The notes under the pieces were generated by a model. That model searched no databases, was not told the origin of the DNA, and saw only the letters and a program-made list of their open reading frames with translations. DNA of 64,000 nt. Source: Owenia fusiformis (Eukaryota > Annelida > Polychaeta > Sabellida > Oweniidae). Where the stretch lies: assembly GCA_903813345.2 (NCBI GenBank), contig CAIIXF020000009.1:36265759-36329758 (forward strand), given 5' to 3'. Below are positions 38,101 to 64,000 of the stretch, piece by piece (position 1 is the stretch's first letter; the number at the start of each line of letters is the position of its first letter). The translations under genes were made by a program, and so were the position numbers.

Positions 38101-38241
38101 AGGCTTGGTGGAAAGCCCAAGAAGTCATCTATGAAGGCACCTGTAGAGCTGGGACTGATTCATAAAGCTTTGTTCAAAACACAGCTGAAAGATGACCCTC
38201 CTTCCAAACCTACTTCATTTACTGTGAAACTCACTGTGTGA
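20141..38241 (+). CDS. POLDIP3: POLDIP3/SKAR mRNA-processing protein, complete 11-exon gene
   Basis: Coding exons: 20141-20205, 21349-21898, 22300-22350, 22486-22563, 22811-23014, 23553-23792, 24126-24278, 34182-34311, 34828-34915, 37129-37185, 38103-38241. All have GT/AG borders and consistent phase, giving 584 residues. The start MADVSLDDIIRKKR matches the conserved N-terminus. Five DAR motifs lie at 72-144, an RRM at about 429-502 (VKVTNL, QEDIMELFGALG, NVVFVRREDA, AVKKYHNRELDGKPM), and a conserved end (IHKALFKTQ, then FTVKLTV). The family member SKAR binds spliced mRNA with the exon-junction complex and TREX and links S6K1 to translation; it also binds DNA polymerase delta p50. An acceptor-like TTATTATTCAG at 20111-20121 suggests a 5' untranslated exon further upstream. 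Intron 7 is 9903 bp and houses another gene. Confidence 0.95.
21141..21275 (+). repeat. dispersed repeat R1, copy 4 (fragment in POLDIP3 intron 1)
   Basis: TAACTTATTTCAACTGTCAA, GGGGATTCCCCCCACCATCT, TTGAAAAG and GATAAACC follow the order of copy 1 at 16306. Divergence is clear. It ends about 70 bp before the exon 2 acceptor. Confidence 0.5.
21349..21898 (+). CDS. POLDIP3: POLDIP3 exon 2, DAR-repeat region
   Basis: This exon encodes residues 22-205 in a frame without an initiating ATG. FDARQRL, VDAREKL, VDARVKI, LDARAKI and LDARSKI occur at residues 72, 90, 103, 122 and 138. A repeated TGLG element (VTGLGKVGKP, VTGLGNVRTS) brackets them and recurs as KGLGETSPY in exon 4. The basic composition fits RNA or protein binding outside the RRM. 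Confidence 0.93.
21993..22264. repeat. 27-bp minisatellite, about 10 copies, in POLDIP3 intron 2
   Basis: The unit is close to TCCAATCTAACAAACATGTT then ACATTTT. Small variants (TAATAAAACATG, ATAACAAACATTG) occur at single units. Each unit carries the palindrome AACATGTT. The array ends 36 bp before the exon 3 acceptor. Frames on both strands through it are repeat translation. Confidence 0.9.
24126..24278 (+). CDS. POLDIP3: POLDIP3 exon 7, start of the RRM
   Basis: It encodes residues 397-447. VISPLQGYSVKVTNLDHIV supplies the first RRM strand (RNP2-like VKVTNL), and TQEDIM begins helix 1. The donor ATG/GTGAAT then opens the 9.9-kb intron. The RRM continues in exon 8 with ELFGALGPLKFAKL, so a fold of about 75 residues is cut by the largest intron of the gene. 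Confidence 0.93.
25004..25581 (-). repeat. 97-bp tandem array, six units, overlapping the antistasin gene stop
   Basis: Units begin at 25004, 25101, 25198, 25295, 25392 and 25489 at exact 97-bp spacing, each starting TA(T/TA)CATTCATAAGAGATCAG or similar. They differ at a few sites only (TATACATTC or TATTCATTC; GCATGACTC or GCATGGCTC). The unit nearest the gene contains its last 12 codons and TAG. The other five lie in the 3' untranslated region and carry copies of that coding end. Confidence 0.92.
25542..25687 (-). CDS. antistasin-like gene exon 6, C-terminal tail
   Basis: It encodes residues 1296-1343 after a TTATTTCAG acceptor. A linker (GYNVIVIDNIMDDPRP) is followed by small polar residues (TVSGTTTISAHING) and a hydrophobic end (FMVVLAMLVNAAIRVMQY). 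This is the layout of a GPI-anchor signal or a short membrane tail. The stop is TAG at 25542-25544, inside the 97-bp array. Confidence 0.8.
25542..30680 (-). CDS. secreted 37-domain antistasin-like protein, nested in POLDIP3 intron 7
   Basis: Six coding exons (30680-30611, 30242-29223, 29108-27561, 27444-26722, 26605-26081, 25687-25542) join in phase 1 throughout to give 1343 residues. Residues 1-20 are a clear signal peptide (MKTYIISIAVAWLIGAVYSA). Then come 10, 15, 7 and 5 antistasin-type domains, each about 34 residues with six cysteines, as in CGDNIPMCLINCEHGL followed by KTDNNGCPKCEC. Exons 3-5 each open with AP(V/I)PVTQI(D/N)D. The last 18 residues are hydrophobic. Antistasin domains in leeches and Hydra inhibit serine proteases, but inhibition by this protein is inference. 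It is a complete gene on the strand opposite its host, with its own TATA box. No orthologue name is claimed. Confidence 0.92.
26081..26605 (-). CDS. antistasin-like gene exon 5, five diverged domains
   Basis: It encodes residues 1121-1295. Domains: CSPVRCKMFCQHGFKRNSAG, CPSIRCRMHCEHGFKTDING, CSPVMCMMHCEHGFKTDANG, CGENIVSCQKNCEFGFEV and CGEKIASCQLRCDYGFAVDE. None is duplicated, so this exon may resemble the ancestral module. It ends CQCK with a GTGAGA donor. Confidence 0.9.
26722..27444 (-). CDS. antistasin-like gene exon 4, seven domains
   Basis: It encodes residues 880-1120. It opens APIPVTQINDLTTVQTT, then CAPVRCRMFCQYGF. Four ECPPVRCRMYC(E/K)HGYKT units were amplified here instead of the CGDNIPMC type. 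CSPIICSMYC and ACHLHCEDGFEV close it. This shows that different domain types expanded in sister exons. Confidence 0.9.
27561..29108 (-). CDS. antistasin-like gene exon 3, fifteen domains
   Basis: It encodes residues 364-879, the largest exon. Order: TCAPVRCRMFCQYGF, ECPPVRCRMYCEHGY, CLPMICSMYCEHGF, eleven CGDNIPMC units and the closing ACHLHCEDGF domain. Among the eleven, LINCEHG (I) and LLNCENG (L) forms follow I-L-L-I-I-I-L-L-I-I-I, which is a five-domain period. The acceptor (TTTTTAG/CT) and donor (AAAG/GTAAG) are standard. Confidence 0.9.
29223..30242 (-). CDS. antistasin-like gene exon 2, ten domains
   Basis: It encodes residues 24-363. The first domain (DPCANIPHCQINCEHGF) differs from the rest. 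Eight near-identical CGDNIPMC units follow, alternating IYCEHGLQT, INCEHGLKT and INCEHGLQT. The last domain is the variant ACHLHCEDGFEVDENNCPLC. Units are 102 bp and almost identical at DNA level. The plus-strand frame of 338 codons over this exon is its antisense shadow. Confidence 0.9.
30611..30680 (-). CDS. antistasin-like gene exon 1, signal peptide
   Basis: It encodes 23 codons plus one base: MKTYIISIAVAWLIGAVYSA then PIE. A lysine after Met, a hydrophobic core and AVYSA before the likely cleavage site support secretion. The donor (GAAG/GTAAAT) is phase 1 and fits exon 2 (AA ACG ACC), giving E24. The start is the only ATG that joins in frame. Confidence 0.88.
30795..30801 (-). promoter_or_regulatory. 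TATA box of the nested antistasin-like gene
   Basis: On the minus strand GGTATAAAAAGAGG lies about 115 bp before the ATG at 30680. This predicts transcription start near 30765-30770 and a short leader. A TATA box inside the host intron supports an independent promoter. Confidence 0.65.
30807..34181. other. 3' part of POLDIP3 intron 7, no gene seen
   Basis: It is AT-rich with no supported coding frame. It probably holds upstream control sequence for the nested minus-strand gene. A GC-rich palindrome at 32385-32413 (AGCGGGCAGATATA and its reverse complement), with a third half-copy at 32432-32445, is the only structure noticed. Confidence 0.45.
32385..32413. repeat. palindrome AGCGGGCAGATATA / TATATCTGCCCGCT
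   Basis: The two 14-bp halves are adjacent and nearly perfect. The half-site TATATCTGCCCGCT recurs at 32432-32445 after GGAGCGGGACG. It may be a small MITE core or a cluster of protein binding sites. Function unknown. Confidence 0.5.
34182..34311 (+). CDS. POLDIP3: POLDIP3 exon 8, RRM continuation
   Basis: It encodes residues 448-490 plus one base: ELFGALGPLKFAKLIKRGTA, then NVVFVRREDALTAVKKYHN and RELD. The RNP1-like strand (TANVVFV) has no aromatic pair, as is usual in this divergent RRM family. Acceptor TTTCAG/GAA and donor GATG/GTAAGT are strong, so the long intron 7 appears functional. Confidence 0.93.
34378..34521 (+). repeat. GTCACCA-ended MITE-like repeat, copy b (POLDIP3 intron 8)
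   Basis: It opens TATGTCACCATCAG, then ATTGGTGACACATTGTTATA, and closes GGCAGGTGGTGACATTGTGC then ATGTTAATGCC. The interior GTTTGGC blocks correspond to the GGCG minisatellite of copy c in a decayed form. Confidence 0.6.
35624..35712 (+). repeat. 14-bp GGCGGTTGGCGTCC minisatellite
   Basis: Four exact GGCGGTTGGCGTCC units are followed by GGCGTCT, GGCGGTTGGCGTCA and GGCGTCTG. It is strikingly GC-rich against an AT-rich surround. Confidence 0.9.
35740..36950 (+). repeat. tandem array of about nine units near 130 bp
   Basis: Each unit contains CTTGCTTCAAATTGACTAA, a poly-T run, CAAAATCATCTACATGTTCT, CAGAAATTCAAATCTGACTT, TAGATTTGACATTTGACCTT, CAATGACCTTCTCAAGGTC and AAAAAAGGTCAAAAAGGT. Units vary in length by small internal duplications. 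TGACCT and AGGTCA half-sites recur in every unit on both strands. Confidence 0.88.
37401..37869. mobile_element. MITE with CCCAGTCACATTT inverted ends (POLDIP3 intron 10)
   Basis: ACACCCCAGTCACATTTCCT at 37403 pairs with AAATGTGACTGGGGTGT ending 37867. TA flanks both sides. The interior is rich in CGGCCTCCGTACG-like and CTACGGCGACC-like blocks, themselves partly inverted. A shorter relative with CCTCAGTCACATTTG ends lies at 42519-42685. Confidence 0.7.
38103..38241 (+). CDS. POLDIP3: POLDIP3 exon 11, conserved C-terminus
   Basis: It encodes residues 539-584: KLGGKPKKSSMKAPVELGL, IHKALFKTQLKDDPPSKP, then TSFTVKLTV and TGA at 38239-38241. The human protein also ends with an ALFK motif and a short hydrophobic terminus, which helps fix the reading frame and stop. 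Confidence 0.93.
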
Positions 38242-41200
38242 CAGACAGACCAGGATATATAGGTTTAATACAAGGAAGACATGATCCAGTGTTGATGGCG
38301 TGAACACTGTCGCATATATTTTGCTGTAAATTCTGTTCATAATTCAGTCTGTTAAGTGGATTGGTGAAAAGAGTGAATACAAAAGTATTGTACATGTATT
38401 TAGGGAACCCTTTTTGCATGAAAAGTTCTCCCTTTTAAAGCGTCTTATTAAAAAGTTGGCTGGTGTAGCACATCAAAATGAATTATGTGTAGAATTTATT
38501 GCAAAGCTTTGAGATGACCCCAGTATTGATAAGGACATTGTGTTAGTTATGTGACTTTGAGAGATGATCTCTTACTGCTGAAAAGAGCATGGTACAAGCA
38601 GAATGTGACTTTGAGATGACCTCTTAGTGGTGAGGTGGACATAGTGCAAGAAGAGATTATGTGATTGAGATAGAGGGATTGCCTGTACAACATGGTATTC
38701 AAAATCACCCTAATCAGGGATGGATTATACAAAAGTGCACATATGAAATGGAGAAATCCCTAGTAGCTGGGATTTATTGAAGGAAAGACTGAGATTTTCT
38801 GATTTATGGCGCAAAATAGGACTGCAAATTTTATTCTCTTCATTGTTAAAGGACTAGAATTGCATAGATTGAGGTCTTTGGCCAGGCCAGAACAAAATCT
38901 GAGGTAATATACATGTATTTGCCATAAATCATAAGAGTCTTGGTCTTTGTTACAATTCTAATGTGATAAACAAACCAGACGAACGACTATTTGCATTGAT
39001 TTACAGTGGTCAAACATACTCAATTATAGACCAGTAAATCAATCGTTCTAGTTATTGTGACATCACATATTATATAAGAATCAACTTTTAAACGGCAGAT
39101 TAATATCATCCATGGATGTTATAGGCCCACAATCATCAAGAGCCATTCAAAAACTAAATTGTCCCCAGGTACAAGGCATTTCTACTTGGTCTACAAGAGT
39201 TGTGTTTTATGTAAGTTTTAGCATTAATCTTACATAAATCAGGATCGAACTTTCAAATCAGTTGAAACAATCCTAGCTTGGAGCAAAAAGAATATGTCAC
39301 AGAGAAATGCCTATAGGAACAAACTTTATTCATCAATTCAATTGCAAAGTAATTCTATTACAAGGAATAGGCTTAAATGTGTACAAATGTATATCTGTAC
39401 AAATGACATTAAAATCTAAGTTTCTCAATTTAGTTTCTTGTTATGTAATATAAATATATAAAATGGATTATTGTCCTGAGATTGTCTGGATTTTTGAGTT
39501 CATGTACTGTAAATTAGAAAATGGCATGCAAGAAAAAGATTTCTATAAGACATGGATCTGTTTGCTTTATTTTCCACACCCTTTATAATATAAAAAAATT
39601 GTTACTTATTAACAGTAAAAACTAGATTTCATGATAAACACAACATATTTTCTTTACAAAAGGTCATTTATTGCATTATATAGATTCTAATAATAAACAT
39701 ATTTGTACAAAATTATAGGTCAGTCAATCATTTCTCCAATGGTAAAATAACAAGAATTCAGATGTCTCTATAGTATGTCTCCTTTATTTAAATACTATTT
39801 ATTTTAATACTTCGGGATATGACGGGTTACACTTCAATTGCAATATACACAAAATTTCGGCTGAATTGAAGAATATTAAAGAAAGTTAGAGCATATAGTG
39901 CATTACTTCTGGGACAACCCTCGTACTGTATGCAGTACTAGTATACAAATTATAAACGAGATATAAAAATTCACTCATCTTGCTCCATACTTATTGATAA
40001 AAATCAACAAGAGGATAATTAATTCAACAAGTGGATAATTATTTCAACAATAATTCTGAATGTTTGGCAATCTATTTTACATTATGACTACATCGTATCA
40101 TCCCATTCTATCAGAGAGTATGCAGACTTTGAAGGATGAAAACCATTACAAACCTTTTTGTGCAGAAGAAATAGTTTAACTGATGTTCCACATGTGTTCA
40201 TTATTAATTTATAGTCTTTAAAAGTGTATTATTAAACAGCAATTAAATGGACAAATAAGTATTTGTACTTTTGAGTATTGTTTTACCTTACCTTGAAAGA
40301 AAGTTCTGCAAATTCCCCAAACAGACCATTAAACTCATTGAAGAGTTAGAAAATTATTAATTTATCATTTGAATGTACTTATTTCATTAACAGATTAACA
40401 CATACACGTAATATACACATGTAAAGCATTGGAAGACAAAACTAAAAAACTGAAAAAATATCTACTACTCCAAATAATGAACAGCCTAGCTTACATCATA
40501 AAAAATATAAATGGGCTTTGTACATAATCAGGACCTCCTGTTAAAATTTAATTAAGAATCGGTTTTCCAATATATGCTATAAAAGCAGCAGGTGGTTTTG
40601 ACACACCCTGTACATAACTCTACTAGCTACTTATAATACAGCTGCTACAAATCCATAACAAATATAAGCACAGTTACTGTCGCTGATTCCTAATCCCATC
40701 CAACCAGATCATTTCTTACAACTTGTATGCCCTTTCGTCATTTTTGAAGAAAGGTGAACAAGGTTCATTGCTTTCACATGATATGTGAATTAAATGGATA
40801 TCAGTTATAAAATCTATCCATTACAAAAGTCAACATTCATATAATTAATTTGTGTTCTCGGGTTTTTCTGGTTTTCAGTCTATTGCACATGAGAAGTTAC
40901 CATTTCCTGCAAACAAATGTGACAGTCAGACAGTAAGCATATTAAACCTAACTAGAATTATTAAAGATAACTTATGTTGATAATTCAGCCTAATTCAGTA
41001 AATCATGTCACAGGCTATTTGAATAGGACGTCATTGTTACAGTTTTTCACACAAAGACGGGAGAAAAACCTGTGGTATCATGAATCTAGACAATAAACAC
41101 CACTTTCTTTGGTTTGGTAAAATAAGCCAGAATTTGCTGAAAATGTGCATTTATATTTATTTGAACTGTGTGCGTTTTCATGGTTTTTGAACACATCTTT

Positions 41201-41790
41201 CGAGGGTTACTGGTAACGCATAATGCATTTTACTATTTTAACCAAACCTACTCCAAATACAAATATCATGCATTCATATTGAAATCTAGAAAATACTATG
41301 CTACAACACTCAGTTGGCTATAAAAGGGAATGGTACATAATGGATAAAACCGAGGACTTGTTTATAATTCCTGTAAATCTCATCAGCCTTACAAATTGTT
41401 TATAATAACAATTGCCATTCATCAAACTGAATTTCATAATTGACCTTTTTTGAAGTGTTTTGTTGTTTAAATTGTAAAATTGTTAAGAATCATAACAGCC
41501 CATAATTTATACCACTTATATGCTGAAACGAGCATATAATTTTTAATAGGTGATTAGTAAATTATGCGAGTATTTTTTAATCTGTAATTAAAGTGTGAAG
41601 AAGATTTGTATCCAAGGCTACGGTGCTGGTTATAGGTAGTTCTGATTCTTAGTTTTGGTGTATTTCAGGATTAGAGAGACTGTGCCACTTTAATATGCAT
41701 GTAGTGACTGTGTAGGTATTTTTCCTTTCATCTAATGCTTGTATTTCTTTCTGTCATAGCGAACATTCAACCTTTCAACTTATACATCTT
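38242..41790. other. convergent intergenic region (3' ends of POLDIP3 and ECD)
   Basis: POLDIP3 reads in from the left and ECD from the right. There are no coding frames. AATAAA on the plus strand at 39692-39697 and its reverse complement TTTATT near 39315 are possible polyadenylation signals. If both are used the two 3' untranslated regions would overlap. GACACACCCTGTAC near 40601 resembles a worn element end. Confidence 0.45.
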
Positions 41791-61447
<19,657 letters not shown>

Positions 61448-64000
61448 CTGCAAATACAACAAAGATACAATATATGATGATGTTCTTTAATTTTTGCAAT
61501 CAAAAACACACAACAAATACATGTACATTGCCTGGTGTCAGAGTATACGCTACTTCCTCCTAAAAAATGAATGAATTCTTTGAGTGTTTTGTGGGTCTTG
61601 ACTAAGTATATAACTTTGATCCTGATTTTAGTTTTCAAGGGAGAATCCTCTGTCTGCTACCTCCTGTTAATTAAATCAGCACTTCTGTTATTCTCTGGGG
61701 ATAGGTCACAACTACCCCCATTTTCTAGGTAAAATCTAAATTGTGATTTGTTGCTATTTTACATAATGTCATAATGTACTTTCTCACGGAGTCTGGATCA
61801 CCCACAGACTTCTCATGCTACTTACCAATGCCCAGAATTGTATTTCTTCTGAAGTATTCACACCTTCGACGACTCCAAATTTGACCTCATACAACCTGCT
61901 ATATTCAACTAAAGAAATGAAACCTACTTTTTCAATTGAATGTCTTCAACCCTGTGTTAACATAAACATAGATACACTGCATTCAGTAGTGGGTTAACTT
62001 GACATCACCCGATATAGACATGTCACATGATTTGGAGGTCTCACAAATTGAAATGGTGAAGAAACGAAGCATAAAATGAAGAGCACTAAAACTGAATAGG
62101 ATTTTAGAAATACAAATGGAGCGACTTTCCATATAATGTTTTAAGAAAAAAGGTCATGTGTTTTATGTATGTGATTTGAAAAGTTGATAAAGGTGAATAT
62201 GCTTTTGAGACTTGAAATGTTATAAATCATGAACACGTTCAATACAAATATTGAAGCAATGCCAAACACTTTCCCATTTAAAAAATATGTTCCCTTTGAA
62301 CAACAATTTTTTATCTTTAAATCAATGAATATGCAGGTTATTTTGACAAATATTGAAATTGTATTTACTTTAGAAAAAGATGCATATGAACAAATTATAG
62401 AATCAAAATACTCAACATTGCAATCTCCGGTTAATATGACCCTTGTGAATGATAAATAATATTTTGGGGTTAGCCAGTTTATCATTTTATCATCTATGAG
62501 TGTTGTTAAAAAGTTCCTGTTTCATTTTGAAATGTTTTTATTGCAAAGGTCAAGGGCAACTATTTTAACTCGATGAGTGTTGTCATGTGACAAAAATCTT
62601 TAAAACAACATACTCATAATAATAAAATACTTAAATTTTATCAGTAAACTTAAAAAGATCAATACTTAAATGTTTCTACTAATGGATAGCCCTTTCAAAA
62701 ATAAACAAGACAACATCAAAATCAAAAGGCAATGAAATGTTAAGTCAGAAGATACTCACTACAAAGTTGTTATCCTTTGATGTTATCCTATTTTTGTTAT
62801 CCTTCCCTTATCCTAACAAAATATTTCTGCAACTGATTTTCAAGTTATTCCTTCATTTGAACAAGCAGATATTAAATGCCACATCTCAAAATCTTCTTTT
62901 AATAGTGATTTAATAAATCTGTCCCCATGTCTCAAAGGAATCAACTATTCACACTCAACCAAATGTTCAGTTTTAACACCTAATTAATCAGGGCTGCAGA
63001 ACAGAAATCTTAAAACACAAAAAAAAACATTTTTTGGTAACAGATGTATATAAGAATGACAGCCAAAATTGTCTCTAATACCATAAAATATCAAAATGAG
63101 CGTTGGGTTGATTTTTCTAAATGAGCCAAATTGAGCCAAATTTGTTTTCAAAATGATCTAAACCAATGTCTTATACCATTAATGATAAATGTTTTACTTT
63201 GCATTATTGAAATAAAATGACCACCTTTTACTTTATGATTTTTTATGAACCATTCTTAATTGTATTTCACTGTGCTGAAAATAATGTTGACAATATTTCT
63301 TAAAAACATTTTGTACATTACAGTTTGAACATCATGTTAATGTATTACTAAAATAGAAAGAAAAATCCTTTCCCAGTGCTTTCTTATATCTAAACAACAA
63401 TAAAGAACTTTATCTTGAAACATCAAATCCCAAATCGTCTTCATGATTATTCTATAGCCCTGAACAAGTCAGAGACAGAAATCTTAGTGGAGACAGACTT
63501 CTCCTCAACCACTGAATACAGAGGTGTCTGTGTTTTACACATTAGTCAAAGAATATGGGAAATCAGACAAAAACAAAATTCAACCTCATACTGTTGACAC
63601 TTTATAACACTACTATGACATCACTTCAAAAATCGTGACTATTCAGGAAAATGTGGGAGATTTTTTGGTTATTCAAAACTTTTTTGCAAGGTTACAAAAC
63701 CCATCTTCACATTGTTAATATCATAGCTGAAACTGTAAATTATTTGACATAGGATAACTAATGTCTGGCGTCCTGAGAAATCGATATATGATTTACGAGC
63801 ATTTCGGTTCATCATTTTCTATTATAATGTCAATCATTATCAAATTTAGAAGTTCATTCAAGCAAGATAATATTTTTCTCGTCAGATTATATGTAAAAGA
63901 GTGGAACAAGCAGGAATACGCAAAAATGAATTCTAATTAATCTAGTACTTATTAACAACATTTAGCTTCTAAGATGAGAAAAAAATTTGCTGTTTCAAAA
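61448..64000. other. ECD upstream intron, missing N-terminal exons not found
   Basis: The exon at 61447 needs two bases from an upstream exon ending in a codon before Tyr. I searched by eye for ECD N-terminal blocks on the minus strand and found none. One splice-bounded frame at 61826-61908 has the wrong exit phase. The N-terminal exons are probably beyond base 64000. Confidence 0.5.

Overview
The window is AT-rich animal nuclear DNA. It has spliced genes with GT/AG introns, long introns, and many dispersed and tandem repeats. No bacterial-type operons, ribosome binding sites or CRISPR arrays are seen. The recognisable proteins are conserved across Metazoa, and the repeat content suggests a marine invertebrate, perhaps a lophotrochozoan. 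The species cannot be fixed from the sequence alone.

Layout. 1-13.6 kb is gene-poor. It holds MITE-like repeats, a 414-bp foldback, two hairpins and one orphan exon that may encode a signal peptide (9217-9303, minus). THUMPD1 (minus, two exons, 13626-15163) follows. 15.2-20.1 kb is a mosaic of inverted repeats and nested DNA-element fragments. POLDIP3/SKAR (plus, 11 coding exons, 20141-38241, 584 residues) is complete. Its 9.9-kb intron 7, which cuts the RRM domain, holds a complete gene on the opposite strand (25542-30680). That gene has six coding exons and encodes a secreted, 1343-residue protein with 37 antistasin-type cysteine-rich domains. 38.2-41.8 kb is a tail-to-tail intergenic gap. 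ECD (ecdysoneless, minus) runs from its stop at 41791 up to an exon at 61447. The first 190 or so codons are not in the window. The 12-kb ECD intron holds a Ngaro-type tyrosine-recombinase retrotransposon (46697-53593) with the full A1...B1-A2-B2 split-repeat layout, then a 13-finger C2H2 zinc-finger ORF and a LINE remnant.

Functional reading. THUMPD1 (RNA acetylation adaptor), POLDIP3 (exon-junction/TREX-linked mRNA factor) and ECD (PRPF8/R2TP-linked factor) are housekeeping RNA-related genes. They are separate transcription units, not an operon. The most unusual content is the nested antistasin gene. Its exons are tandem copies of an exon-plus-intron module, its domains are homogenised 102-bp repeats, and its stop codon lies inside a six-copy 97-bp array. 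The second notable item is the Ngaro copy, whose long repeats are base-for-base identical although its genes are broken.
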